Assembly (NCBI RefSeq): GCF_000233955.1
Contig: NZ_JH376593.1
Location: 1-64,000, forward strand
Direction: 5' to 3'
Origin: Paraprevotella clara YIT 11840
GTDB taxonomy: Bacteria > Bacteroidota > Bacteroidia > Bacteroidales > Bacteroidaceae
DNA length: 64,000 nucleotides
The notes under the pieces were generated by a model, which saw nothing but the letters and a program-made list of their open reading frames with translations, did no database searches and had not been told where the DNA came from. This document shows positions 37,043-46,446 of this stretch, piece after piece. Both the position numbers and the translations under genes were made by a program. How positions within the stretch are numbered: the stretch's first letter is position 1; every line of letters starts with the position of its first letter.

Positions 37043-37638
37043 CAGACTCACGACAAGAATTGCTCCGGGAATTCCGTAGCGCACACAGGCTTATCAACGA
37101 ATGCCAGACCGCCATTTTTGAAGTCATATTCAAAAAGGTCATGCCGACGTTCGGGCTGTTACCCGGCAAGTTAGAGTGCCGCCGCCTTTTCTGTAGCCCG
37201 CTCAGAGCCATCAAATCCCCCGACAAAGCTCTTTCCGGCTCTTGTTTCGGGTTCTCCCCCGATAATTGGGCGTGGGATTTGATTTATACTCATGTACTGG
37301 AGTTCTACTTGGGAAGCGTCAAAGGGAAAAGCTTTTCTGTCATTCAAGTAAGCGATACGGGCAGTTACCGAACCACGGTTGAAAGTTACAAGAAGAAAGA
37401 CTCTTCCGCTTTCCCCCCGGCAGACGAATGCGGGTCATTGCTTATCTTTAAAATGAAACCCGCAGGCAATGCCATGCACACCAGTGAAGCCACCATCCGC
37501 GAACTTATCCATATGCCCGAAAACATTTACCACTCCAAATCCGGCAGTGTCTATGCCCGATATGACATGTTGGATTTCATGGACGAGGATTCTACGGACA
37601 AGGTCATGGACAGGCTAAAAGAAGCTTTTCGGTTATAG
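37030..37638 (+). CDS. Partner of the nuclease-like protein, unknown function
   Basis: A 202-residue soluble protein with no recognised domain. It has a charged helical N-terminus, several aromatic-rich segments (NWAWDLIYTHVLEFYLG) and an acidic C-terminus. Starts at 37030 and 37039 are both possible; the latter forms an ATGA overlap with the stop of the nuclease-like gene. The tight coupling implies that the two proteins work together. A convergent hairpin repeat lies after its stop. Confidence 0.55.
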   Translation: MEKMTDSRQELLREFRSAHRLINECQTAIFEVIFKKVMPTFGLLPGKLECRRLFCSPLRAIKSPDKALSGSCFGFSPDNWAWDLIYTHVLEFYLGSVKGKSFSVIQVSDTGSYRTTVESYKKKDSSAFPPADECGSLLIFKMKPAGNAMHTSEATIRELIHMPENIYHSKSGSVYARYDMLDFMDEDSTDKVMDRLKEAFRL

Positions 37639-37690
37639 ACTGTTAAGCATACAGATATACAAAGGATTACGACAATCCTCCAAGGGCAGA

Positions 37691-37756
37691 AATCAATCTC
37701 AGCCGAATGATTTTCCAATCTCAGCCAAACGATTTTTCGTTCGGCTGAGATTGATT
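37691..37756. repeat. CTCAGCC-family hairpin repeat, copy 2
   Basis: Perfect 17-bp arms (37691-37707 and 37740-37756; AATCAATCTCAGCCGAA and its complement) surround a further AATCTCAGCC copy at 37718-37727. It lies between convergent genes and could serve as a terminator. Confidence 0.85.
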
Positions 37757-37794
37757 TTCCGATTGGCGCAAGGTGATTTTCCCGCCTCCCGGTT

Positions 37795-38820
37795 TCAATC
37801 CGTAACCTGCCTCACCGCCTCGCGGGCACGTTCCAAGATGGCGAAAAGTTCGTCCACCGTTTCGGCACGCAACATGGCGATACGTGTTTCACGGAAATTG
37901 GGGATTCCCTTGAACACGGGCGACGCAGCCAGATGGCGGCGGCTGTGCAGGATGCCCCGGTATTCGTCGATGCGGCGCACGCTGGTGAGCACCTGCTCCT
38001 TGAGCACGTCTATCTTCCAGTCCGCACTCATCACCGGATAGCCGCTCTTCACGGCTTCGTGCGCAACCGACACGCTCTCCGGGTTCAGGACATCCATGAT
38101 TTCCTTGAAAATCCATGGGCGGCCGAAAGTGGCACGCCCCACCATGACGGCATCCACCCCGTAGCAGTCGAAACACTCACGGGCACGTTCGGGTGAAGTG
38201 ATGTCGCCGTTTCCGATGATGGGAATCGTCATGCGCGGATTGTTTTTCACCTCGCCGATGAGCGTCCAGTCCGCTTCGCCGGTGTACATCTGCGCCCGAG
38301 TACGGCCGTGTATGGTCAACGCCCGGATGCCGCAATCTTGAAGACGTTCGGCCAAATCCACAATCACCTTGCTGCTTTCATCCCATCCCAGACGGGTTTT
38401 CACCGTGACGGGAATGTCCACGGCATCCACCACGGCCCGCGTGATTTCCAACATCTTGGGAATGTTCTGCAACATGCCGGCCCCGGCTCCCTTGCCCGCC
38501 ACGCGCTTCACGGGGCAACCGAAATTCAAGTCGAGCATGTCGGGACGGGCACGTTCCACCACGATACGGGCCGCATCGGCCACCGGACCCGGTTCCTTGC
38601 CGTAAATCTGGATGGCCACGGGACGCTCGTCGTCGCACACCGCCAGTTTCTCCAAACTGCGGTTCACCATGCGCACCAAGGCATCTGCCGCCACAAACTC
38701 GGAATATACCATCGCCGCGCCGAAACGCTTGCATAAGAGACGGAAACCGATGTCCGTCACATCTTCCATCGGGGCCAGAAACACGGGATAAGGCCCGAAC
38801 TCCACATTTCCTATTTTCAT
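37795..38820 (-). CDS. tRNA-dihydrouridine synthase
   Basis: A 341-residue FMN-dependent enzyme that reduces uridines in the tRNA D-loop. The TIM-barrel motifs are clear: FLAPMEDVTD, DLNFGCPVKRV (with the active-site Cys), KTRLGWD, HGRTRAQMY and NGDI. The ATG at 38820 is the family start; an upstream frame extension of 12 codons looks non-coding. It resembles the DusB group, but which uridine is modified cannot be told. Confidence 0.95.
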   Translation of the reverse strand: MKIGNVEFGPYPVFLAPMEDVTDIGFRLLCKRFGAAMVYSEFVAADALVRMVNRSLEKLAVCDDERPVAIQIYGKEPGPVADAARIVVERARPDMLDLNFGCPVKRVAGKGAGAGMLQNIPKMLEITRAVVDAVDIPVTVKTRLGWDESSKVIVDLAERLQDCGIRALTIHGRTRAQMYTGEADWTLIGEVKNNPRMTIPIIGNGDITSPERARECFDCYGVDAVMVGRATFGRPWIFKEIMDVLNPESVSVAHEAVKSGYPVMSADWKIDVLKEQVLTSVRRIDEYRGILHSRRHLAASPVFKGIPNFRETRIAMLRAETVDELFAILERAREAVRQVTD

Positions 38821-39015
38821 GGGTGCAAAGGTAGTGAAAGGTGAGAGCAGAGACAAATGAAAACGAAGTTTTCTTATTTGGCTCTGCTGGGCCGAAGCCT
38901 ACCTTCGCGGGAAGCAAGGTCAGCAACCTCTTCAATGAAACGGCAAAGAAAGCCCAAAGAGAGCGTAAAAAAGCAAAAAAAACTACCGCGTCTCCGGTAT
39001 GTCGGGAAAAGGGCG

Positions 39016-39023
39016 TATCTTTG
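39016..39023 (+). promoter_or_regulatory. -7 box of the U32 gene
   Basis: TATCTTTG, 18 bases before the ATG at 39042. It supports that start over the in-frame upstream ATG at 38841. No -33 TTTG is found. Confidence 0.55.
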
Positions 39024-39041
39024 CAAACAAAACCCCACACC

Positions 39042-40292
39042 ATGACGAGAAAAGATTTTGAAATCATGGCACCGGTAGGCTCGCGCGAATCATTGGCCGC
39101 AGCCATCAAAGCCGGAGCCGACTCCATATACTTCGGCATCGAAAACCTGAACATGCGGGCGCATTCGGCCAGTACGTTCACCATCGACGACCTGAAGGAA
39201 ATGGCACAAACTTGTGCCGCACACGGCATCAAGAGCTATCTGACGGTAAACACCATCATCTACGGCGAGGATCTTCCGCTGATGCGTACCATCATAGATG
39301 CAGCCAAGGAAGCCGACATCTCCGCTGTCATAGCTTCGGACGTAGCCGTCATGATGTACTGCCGACAGATAGGGCAGGAGGTACACCTGTCCACCCAACT
39401 GAACATCAGCAACATCGAAGCGTTGAAATTCTATGCCCAATTTGCCGATGTCGTGGTGTTGGCCCGCGAACTGAATATGACGCAGGTGGCCGACATACAC
39501 CGGCAAATAGAGGAACAACGCATTTGCGGTCCGGGCGGAGAGCTGATACGTATCGAGATGTTCTGTCACGGAGCACTCTGCATGGCCGTCAGCGGGAAAT
39601 GTTACCTCAGTCTGGACAACACAGGACGGTCGGCCAACCGGGGGGCCTGCATGCAAATCTGCCGCCGGGGCTACATCGTGAAAGACCGCGAAACGGGCAC
39701 GGAACTGGAAATCGACAACAAATACATCATGAGCCCGAAAGACCTGAAGACCGTACGCTTCATCGACCGGATGATGGAGGCGGGCGTACGCGTGTTCAAA
39801 ATCGAGGGACGTGCCCGGGGACCGGAATATGTGGCCACCGTCGTGGGCTGCTATCAGGAAGCCATACAAAGCGTGTTGGACGGGACGTTCACCGAAGAGA
39901 AAAAAGACGGATGGGACGCGCGGTTGGCCCGCGTGTTCAACCGTGGTTTCTGGGACGGGTACTACCAGGGACAGACTTTAGGCGAATGGACGACGAACTA
40001 CGGCTCGGCCGCCACGGAAAAAAAGGTCTACGTGGGCAAGGCCATCAAATACTTTTCCAAACTTGGCGTGGGAGAGTTCCAAATTGAAGCGGCGGACATG
40101 AGTGTAGGCGACCGTCTGCTCGTCACCGGTCCTACGACAGGGGCATTGTTCATGGATTTGGAAGAAGTGCGTTACGACCTGAAACCGGTGGAAACCGTAG
40201 GAAAAGGCATGCGCGTGTCGTTTAAAGTGCCGGAGAAAATAAGGCCGAACGACAAGTTGTATAAGTTGGTGAAAAGCGCGAAAGAAGCATGA
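39042..40292 (+). CDS. Peptidase U32 family protein (RNA-hydroxylation type)
   Basis: A 416-residue protein with the U32 signature EMFCHGALCMAVSGKCYLS (about 168-186), followed by RGACMQICRRGY. These cysteines are thought to hold an Fe-S cluster. Although named peptidases, several family members (TrhP, RlhA) work in tRNA or rRNA uridine/cytidine hydroxylation, so an RNA-modification role is more likely than proteolysis. It is divergent from the dihydrouridine synthase gene and ends at a terminator (40334). Confidence 0.92.
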   Translation: MTRKDFEIMAPVGSRESLAAAIKAGADSIYFGIENLNMRAHSASTFTIDDLKEMAQTCAAHGIKSYLTVNTIIYGEDLPLMRTIIDAAKEADISAVIASDVAVMMYCRQIGQEVHLSTQLNISNIEALKFYAQFADVVVLARELNMTQVADIHRQIEEQRICGPGGELIRIEMFCHGALCMAVSGKCYLSLDNTGRSANRGACMQICRRGYIVKDRETGTELEIDNKYIMSPKDLKTVRFIDRMMEAGVRVFKIEGRARGPEYVATVVGCYQEAIQSVLDGTFTEEKKDGWDARLARVFNRGFWDGYYQGQTLGEWTTNYGSAATEKKVYVGKAIKYFSKLGVGEFQIEAADMSVGDRLLVTGPTTGALFMDLEEVRYDLKPVETVGKGMRVSFKVPEKIRPNDKLYKLVKSAKEA

Positions 40293-40333
40293 CGCGTCGT
40301 AATATCGGGGCAAAGCGTAGGCCCGTAACAAAT

Positions 40334-40370
40334 AATCAGGCTTTTTTTTGGGAAGGAAGCCTGATTTTTT
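40334..40370 (+). terminator. Terminator of the U32 gene, overlapping the cysE promoter
   Basis: AATCAGGCTT (40334-40343) and AAGCCTGATT (40357-40366), followed by a T run. The loop contains the cysE -33 element. Confidence 0.85.
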
Positions 40371-40378
40371 TATCTTTG
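40347..40378 (+). promoter_or_regulatory. Promoter of cysE
   Basis: TTTG (40347-40350), 20 bases, TATCTTTG (40371-40378), 30 bases before the ATG. It shares its sequence with the preceding terminator. Confidence 0.8.
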
Positions 40379-40408
40379 CACGGAGAATATCACACATTTT
40401 AAAGTTTA

Positions 40409-41305
40409 ATGAGTTTGTTGAATTTCACTCACCTTTTGGCACAAACCGTCACGGAATTATCCGAAGACTCGTCTCTGAAAGGTTTGTTTCATGAACATCA
40501 AGACGGAGACCCCCTCCCTTCGGGAAAAGTCCTGCACGAAATTATCGAATTGTGCCGTGCCATCCTTTTCCCGGGATTTTACGGGAAATCCACGGTCAAC
40601 CATCATACCATCACTTATCATATCGGTGTCAACATCGAACGGTTGTACAATCTGCTGACCGAACAGATACATGCCGGACTATGCTTCGATGCCAAGGAAA
40701 CAGGCGACTGTGCATGCGACACCAAACGCGAAAAGGCCATCGACTTGGCCGGACAGTTCATCAGCCGCCTGCCAGCCCTGCGCGAAGTGCTGGCCACCGA
40801 TGTGGAAGCGGCTTACAACGGCGACCCGGCTGCCGAGTCTTACGGCGAAATCATCAGTTGTTACCCTATCATCAAGGCGTTGAGCAATTACCGCATCGCC
40901 CATGAACTGCTTTTATTGGACGTGCCTTTGATTCCGCGCATCATCACGGAAATGGCGCATTCCGAGACCGGCATCGACATCCATCCCGCCGCCCGAATCG
41001 GCCACCACTTCACTATCGACCACGGCACGGGTGTCGTGATAGGGGCCACTTGCATCATCGGCAACCACGTAAAGCTCTATCAGGGAGTCACGCTCGGAGC
41101 CAAAAGCTTCCCGCTCGACGACGACGGACACCCCATCAAAGGCATTCCGCGCCACCCGATTCTGGAAGACGACGTGATTGTCTACTCCAACGCCACCATT
41201 CTGGGGCGCATCACGGTAGGCCGTGGTGCGACGGTAGGCGGTAACATCTGGGTGACGGAGGACGTATCTGCCGGTGCCCGACTCGTACAAAAGAAATATA
41301 AATAA
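40409..41305 (+). CDS. cysE: Serine O-acetyltransferase
   Basis: CysE makes O-acetylserine from serine and acetyl-CoA, the first step of cysteine synthesis. The 298-residue protein has an N-terminal helical domain (about 1-190) and a C-terminal left-handed beta-helix with hexapeptide repeats (from IDIHPAARIGHHFTIDHGTG). The catalytic His-Asp region is intact. It is of the longer Bacteroides type. A hairpin repeat begins 25 bases after its stop. Confidence 0.95.
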   Translation: MSLLNFTHLLAQTVTELSEDSSLKGLFHEHQDGDPLPSGKVLHEIIELCRAILFPGFYGKSTVNHHTITYHIGVNIERLYNLLTEQIHAGLCFDAKETGDCACDTKREKAIDLAGQFISRLPALREVLATDVEAAYNGDPAAESYGEIISCYPIIKALSNYRIAHELLLLDVPLIPRIITEMAHSETGIDIHPAARIGHHFTIDHGTGVVIGATCIIGNHVKLYQGVTLGAKSFPLDDDGHPIKGIPRHPILEDDVIVYSNATILGRITVGRGATVGGNIWVTEDVSAGARLVQKKYK

Positions 41306-41330
41306 ACCAATAGCAAACAAGCATCCATCG

Positions 41331-41395
41331 AAAATCGCGAGTAAGCGAGCGCAGACCGAGCCTGCTCGAGTCTGCCGAGCATGAGCGATTTATCC
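41331..41395 (+). repeat. Gene-end hairpin repeat, copy A
   Basis: A 65-base imperfect hairpin with outer arms AAATCGC/GCGATTT and inner arms GCAGACCGAGC / GCTCGAGTCTGC. It begins 25 bases after cysE and ends 15 bases before the methyltransferase ATG, in the direction of both genes. Related copies: 48711, 53582 and 56286. Confidence 0.85.
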
Positions 41396-41410
41396 AACAA
41401 AACTTACACA

Positions 41411-42937
41411 ATGGAAACTGAATTTGAACTCATCGCCAAAACCTTCCAGGGATTAGAGAATGTTTTGGCCAAAGAGCTGACCGACTTAGGAGCAAACAAC
41501 ATCCAGACCGGACGCCGAATGGTGTCTTTCACCGGCGACAAGGAACTCATGTATCGGGCCAACTTTGCCCTGCGTACGGCCATCCGCATCCTTAAACCTA
41601 TCAAGCATTTCAAGGCGGAATCTGCCGATCAGGTTTATGATGCCGTCAAGGCCATCGACTGGAATCAGTATCTGAACAATGAAACCAGCTTTGCCGTAGA
41701 CTCTGTGGTCTTTTCCCAAGAGTTCCGTCACAGTAAGTTTGTGGCCTATAAGGTAAAGGATGCCATTGTGGATTACTTCCGCGAGAAAACCGGTTCGCGC
41801 CCCAACATCAGCGTGACTCATCCGGACTTGCAACTGAATATCCATATTGCAGAAAACGACTGTACGCTGTCGTTAGACAGTTCCGGTGAATCGTTGCACC
41901 GGCGCGGCTACAGGCAGGAAGCCGTGGAAGCCCCGTTGAACGAGGTATTGGCCGCCGGCATGATCCTGATGACGGGCTGGGACGGCGAATGCGACCTGAT
42001 AGACCCGATGTGCGGTTCGGGAACGATAGCCATCGAAGCGGCACTTATCGCCCGCGGCATCGCACCGGGCGTATTCCGCAAGGAATATGCTTTCGAGAAA
42101 TGGCCTGACTTCGACAAGGAGATGTTTGACCGGATTTACAACGACGAGTCGCAAGAACGTGAATTCACACATAAGATCTATGGTTACGACATTAACCGCA
42201 ACGCCGTAGACATCGCCACACGGAATGTCAAAGCTGCCGGACTGAGCAAAGAGATCGAAATAGCCCAGCAAGATTTCCACAAGTTTACGCAACCGGCCGA
42301 GAAAAGCATCATCATCACCAATCCGCCGTATGGCGAACGTATCTCCACGCCCGACTTGTTGGGGCTGTACCGGACCATCGGCGAACGGCTGAAACACCAG
42401 TTCCTGGACAACGATGCCTGGATTCTGAGTTACCGCGAAGAATGTTTCGACCAGATAGGCTTGAAACCTTCCATCAAAATACCTTTGTACAACGGTTCGT
42501 TGGAATGCGAGTTCCGCAAATACCAAATATTCAGTGGAAAATACAAGGAACTACGCGCTGAAGGCAAGGAAATCAAAACCGACGAAGAGCGTCGGCAAAT
42601 GGCGGAAAAACGACGTTTCAAGATGCACCGCGAGTTTAAAAGGGCCATTGATGACGATGAAGAAGACTTCACCCCCAGAAGAAGGGATTACGACGACCGC
42701 AACGGCCGGCCGCGCGGAGGTCATTCTTTCGACCGCCGTCCACGGGAAGACCGTGAGGACAGAGGAGGGTCATACGAAAAACGACCGTTTAAACGCGAAG
42801 GAAAACCTTTCGAACGCAGAGAACGCTCGTTCGAACGCAAAAACAAGCCGTTCGAACGCGAGCGGAAACCTTTTGACCGCGAACGGAAACCATTCGGAAA
42901 AAACCGTAAATTCGACCGCTATGACGAAGAGGATTAA
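41411..42937 (+). CDS. THUMP-domain class I RNA methyltransferase (RlmL N-half type)
   Basis: A 508-residue SAM-dependent methyltransferase. The N-terminal THUMP domain (about 45-155) binds RNA; the catalytic part shows DPMCGSGTIAIEAALIARG (SAM loop) and NPPYGERI (target-base motif), as in the guanine-N2 half of RlmL. The last 80 residues are Arg/Lys-rich with repeated FERERKPF-type units, probably an RNA-binding tail. The ATG at 41411 (METEFELIAK) is the family start; ten upstream codons come from the hairpin repeat. Its end overlaps the next gene by 17 bases. Confidence 0.93.
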   Translation: METEFELIAKTFQGLENVLAKELTDLGANNIQTGRRMVSFTGDKELMYRANFALRTAIRILKPIKHFKAESADQVYDAVKAIDWNQYLNNETSFAVDSVVFSQEFRHSKFVAYKVKDAIVDYFREKTGSRPNISVTHPDLQLNIHIAENDCTLSLDSSGESLHRRGYRQEAVEAPLNEVLAAGMILMTGWDGECDLIDPMCGSGTIAIEAALIARGIAPGVFRKEYAFEKWPDFDKEMFDRIYNDESQEREFTHKIYGYDINRNAVDIATRNVKAAGLSKEIEIAQQDFHKFTQPAEKSIIITNPPYGERISTPDLLGLYRTIGERLKHQFLDNDAWILSYREECFDQIGLKPSIKIPLYNGSLECEFRKYQIFSGKYKELRAEGKEIKTDEERRQMAEKRRFKMHREFKRAIDDDEEDFTPRRRDYDDRNGRPRGGHSFDRRPREDREDRGGSYEKRPFKREGKPFERRERSFERKNKPFERERKPFDRERKPFGKNRKFDRYDEED

Positions 42938-45161
42938 TCTTTTCATAATGGTTTCACTTCTGTCCGTCCTCGCCATGGCACAAGGAAAAAAGAGCTTTAC
43001 GTTGGATGATTTGCTTCCGGGAGGAAGTACGTACCATCAATTACAGCCCCAGAACCTGTACACGGCTTGGTGGGGTAACCGGTTGGTAGAAACGGACTTG
43101 GACGGCTGCAATGAGATAAACCCCAAGAACGGAAGCAAGAAGGTGCTGTTCACCTTACAGCAACTGAACCAATGGCTGGGAGCCGGGGAAGACTCATCGG
43201 TCGTGCGGAGCTGCTACAATGTGGAGTTCCCCGATGGCGGACAACCATGGGTAGCCACCGTCGTTTCCGGGAAAGGAAAAAACGGAGGTAAACCGACCTC
43301 CATATACACTGTAGTAGACTTCAAATCGGGAAAGAAGGTATGGGAACAGGAATATCCGGCGGATGCCACGGCATTGGACCGCTCCCCGTCTTCCAATAGC
43401 CTGGCTTTCGTGCGGCAACACAACCTATATGTCACGACGAAAGAGGGGCAAACGATGGCCGTGTCTTCCGATGGCAGCAACGACTTGGTGTATGGAGAAA
43501 CCGTACATCGTAACGAGTTCGGCATTACCAAAGGAACATTTTGGAGTCCGGACGGGAAACAACTCGCTTTCTATCGGATGGACCAAAGCATGGTGCCCGA
43601 CTATCCGCAAGTAGATATCACGACACGCATAGCCACCACTTATCCTTGCAAATATCCGATGGCAGGAGAAAAAATGCACAAAGTGACGGTGGGTGTCTTT
43701 ACGCCGGCCACAGGCCGGACGGTATGGTTGCAAGCAGGAGATCCCACCGACCGTTATTTCACGAACATTTCCTGGAGCCCGGATAACCGGAAAATATACA
43801 TGATTGAACTGAACCGCGACCAAAACCGTGCGGAACTGGTTCGTTACGATGCGGCTACGGGCAAAAAGGAGGGTGTGATATACGAAGAGGAGCATCCCAA
43901 ATACGTGGAACCGATGCACGGCCTGCTGTTCCTGCCATGGGACAGTTCTAAGTTTATTTATCAAAGTCAACGGGACGGTTACAACCATCTCTATTTGTTC
44001 GACCTGTCCAAACCGCAGGCTCCACAACGACATAAGACATTTCAGGGCGGCGCGTGCGAAGAGCATGTCGAAGTCACCCCGTTGACCTCCGGCGAATGGG
44101 TGGTGAAAGAAGTTTTGGGCTTTGACCTGAAAGAAAAAAGCCTGCTTTTTTGCAGCAACGAAATCCATCCGTTGCAGTCCAATATATATAAGGTACGCGT
44201 AAAGGACGGCAAACGTACCCTTTTGGACAACGGCGAAGGCGTACATTACGGTAGCGTGAATGCAGACGGCACTTACGTAGAAGACCGTTACTCTTCCCCC
44301 ACCGTGGCGCGCAGCATCAGCCTGACAGACACCCGGAACGGGAAAGGCTGTAACTTGTTGACTGCCGAAGACCCATGGAAAGACTATAACGTGCCGGAAA
44401 TCACATGCGGTAGCATCAAAGCCGCCGACGGCACCACCGACCTCTATTACCGGATGGTGAAACCCGTGGATTTCGACCCGAATAAGAAATATCCTACCGT
44501 AATCTACGTGTACGGCGGGCCGCACGCTCACAACGTAGAGGCGAGCCGGAATTATCTGGCACGCGGTTGGGAAATCTATATGGCACAGAAAGGTTACCTG
44601 CTGTTCATCCTCGACAACCGAGGTTCGGAACATCGGGGACTGGCTTTCGAGAACGTTACCTTCCGGCATCTGGGCATAGAAGAAATGAAAGACCAGATGG
44701 AAGGCGTAAAGTTCCTGAAATCATTGCCCTACGTCGATGTCGACCGGATGGGTGTGCACGGATGGTCGTTCGGCGGTTTCATGACCACCAACCTCATGCT
44801 GACTTATCCCGACGTATTCAAGGCCGGTGTGGCCGGAGGTCCTGTCGTCGATTGGCAATACTACGAAGTGATGTACGGCGAGCGTTATATGGACCGTCCG
44901 CAAGACAATCCCGAAGGCTACAAAGGCAGTAACCTGAGACTCAAAGCCGGTAACCTGAAAGGCAAACTCCAAGTCATCATCGGTTACAACGACCCGGTGT
45001 GCGTCCCGCAACACTCCCTGTCGTTCCTGCGTGCCTGCATCGACGCGGGTACCCAACCGGATTTCTTCACTTATCCGGGCGATGAACATAACATGATGGG
45101 AAAGGACCGCGTACACCTGCACGAACGCATCACGCAATATTTTGAAGACTATTTGAAATAA
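42921..45161 (+). CDS. Dipeptidyl peptidase IV (S9B family), exported
   Basis: A 746-residue serine peptidase that removes X-Pro/X-Ala dipeptides. It has a signal peptide (about 1-20), a beta-propeller (about 60-480) and an alpha/beta-hydrolase domain with the triad S616 (GWSFGG), D691 (YNDPV) and H723 (DEHNM). The start at 42921 gives a basic N-terminus plus signal; it overlaps the methyltransferase stop. The longer open frame upstream is out of frame with the methyltransferase tail and not coding. It is followed 12 bases later by purD. Confidence 0.95.
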   Translation: MTKRINLFIMVSLLSVLAMAQGKKSFTLDDLLPGGSTYHQLQPQNLYTAWWGNRLVETDLDGCNEINPKNGSKKVLFTLQQLNQWLGAGEDSSVVRSCYNVEFPDGGQPWVATVVSGKGKNGGKPTSIYTVVDFKSGKKVWEQEYPADATALDRSPSSNSLAFVRQHNLYVTTKEGQTMAVSSDGSNDLVYGETVHRNEFGITKGTFWSPDGKQLAFYRMDQSMVPDYPQVDITTRIATTYPCKYPMAGEKMHKVTVGVFTPATGRTVWLQAGDPTDRYFTNISWSPDNRKIYMIELNRDQNRAELVRYDAATGKKEGVIYEEEHPKYVEPMHGLLFLPWDSSKFIYQSQRDGYNHLYLFDLSKPQAPQRHKTFQGGACEEHVEVTPLTSGEWVVKEVLGFDLKEKSLLFCSNEIHPLQSNIYKVRVKDGKRTLLDNGEGVHYGSVNADGTYVEDRYSSPTVARSISLTDTRNGKGCNLLTAEDPWKDYNVPEITCGSIKAADGTTDLYYRMVKPVDFDPNKKYPTVIYVYGGPHAHNVEASRNYLARGWEIYMAQKGYLLFILDNRGSEHRGLAFENVTFRHLGIEEMKDQMEGVKFLKSLPYVDVDRMGVHGWSFGGFMTTNLMLTYPDVFKAGVAGGPVVDWQYYEVMYGERYMDRPQDNPEGYKGSNLRLKAGNLKGKLQVIIGYNDPVCVPQHSLSFLRACIDAGTQPDFFTYPGDEHNMMGKDRVHLHERITQYFEDYLK

Positions 45162-45173
45162 AAACAATCGGAT

Positions 45174-46442
45174 ATGAAGATATTACTGTTAGGCAGCGGA
45201 GGGCGCGAACACGCTCTGGCCTGGAAAATCGCCCAAAGCAAGAAAGTAGACCAACTGTACATCGCACCCGGAAATGCGGGTACGGGCAGTGTGGGGGAAA
45301 ACGTACCGCTCAAAGCCGATGATTTTGAAGGCATCAGGCAATTTGTCCTCAGCAAAGGCGTGGACATGGTGGTAGTCGGCCCGGAAGATCCCTTGGTCAA
45401 AGGAGTGTATGATTTCTTCAAGAACGACAACCAACTGAAAGACATCCCTGTCATCGGTCCGTCCAAACAGGGAGCCGTACTGGAGGGAAGTAAAGATTTC
45501 GCCAAGGCATTCATGCAACGCCATGGCATACCGACAGCCGCCTACCGTACGTTCACGGGGGAGACGTTGGAAGAAGGCCTGAAATTTTTGGAAACCCTGA
45601 AAGCTCCTTACGTACTGAAAGCCGACGGACTTTGCGCAGGCAAAGGCGTGCTCATCCTGCCGACATTGGAAGAAGCCCGCAAGGAACTGAAAGAAATGCT
45701 GGGCGGCATGTTCGGCACGGCCTCCTCGTCGGTGGTCATCGAGGAATTCCTCAGCGGAATCGAATGTTCCGTATTCGTGCTGACAGACGGACGGAACTAC
45801 AAAATCCTGCCGGAGGCTAAAGATTACAAACGTATCGGAGAACATGACACCGGTCTGAACACCGGCGGCATGGGGAGTGTGTCTCCCGTCCCGTTCGCTA
45901 CCCCGGAATGGATGCGGAAAGTCGAAGACCGCATCATCCGCCCCACGGTGGAGGGACTGGCCGAAGAGGGCATCGACTACAAGGGCTTTATCTTCTTCGG
46001 ACTAATCAACGTGGAAGGCGAACCGATGGTCATTGAATACAATGTACGCATGGGCGACCCAGAAACCGAAAGTGTCATGCTTCGTGTGAAGAGCGATCTG
46101 GTAGAGCTTTTGGAAGGCGTGGCACAGGGCGACCTCGACCGACGGACACTGGAAATCGACGAACGCAGTGCCGTATGTGTCATGCTGGTATCCGGCGGGT
46201 ACCCCGAAGCATACGAAAAAGGATTCCCCATCACGGGTATCGAAGACGTACAGGACAGCATCGTCTTCCATGCCGGCACGGCTTTGAAGGACGGACAGGT
46301 GGTTACAGCCGGTGGACGGGTCATCGCAGTCAGCTCTTACGGACAGGATAAGGAAGAAGCCTTGAAGCAATCTTTCAGCCAGGCGCAGAAAATCCGGTTC
46401 GAGAAGAAATATTTCCGTTCCGACATCGGTCAAGACTTATAA
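45174..46442 (+). CDS. purD: Phosphoribosylamine-glycine ligase
   Basis: PurD joins glycine to phosphoribosylamine in purine synthesis. The 422-residue ATP-grasp enzyme has the N-terminal [15 protein letters not shown], the [11 protein letters not shown] loop, and [10 protein letters not shown] and [10 protein letters not shown] metal-site motifs. Length is standard. It is in the middle of a dense operon between DPP4 and a membrane protein (4-base gap). Confidence 0.97.
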   Translation: MKILLLGSGGREHALAWKIAQSKKVDQLYIAPGNAGTGSVGENVPLKADDFEGIRQFVLSKGVDMVVVGPEDPLVKGVYDFFKNDNQLKDIPVIGPSKQGAVLEGSKDFAKAFMQRHGIPTAAYRTFTGETLEEGLKFLETLKAPYVLKADGLCAGKGVLILPTLEEARKELKEMLGGMFGTASSSVVIEEFLSGIECSVFVLTDGRNYKILPEAKDYKRIGEHDTGLNTGGMGSVSPVPFATPEWMRKVEDRIIRPTVEGLAEEGIDYKGFIFFGLINVEGEPMVIEYNVRMGDPETESVMLRVKSDLVELLEGVAQGDLDRRTLEIDERSAVCVMLVSGGYPEAYEKGFPITGIEDVQDSIVFHAGTALKDGQVVTAGGRVIAVSSYGQDKEEALKQSFSQAQKIRFEKKYFRSDIGQDL

Positions 46443-46446
46443 GGAA

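Noticed and set aside
38841-39041. Longer N-terminus for the U32 protein
   Set aside because: The extra 67 codons run through the divergent promoter region and a -7 box lies 18 bases before the ATG at 39042.
43425-44669. 414-codon open frame on the minus strand
   Set aside because: It is antisense to the DPP4 gene, which has all catalytic motifs.
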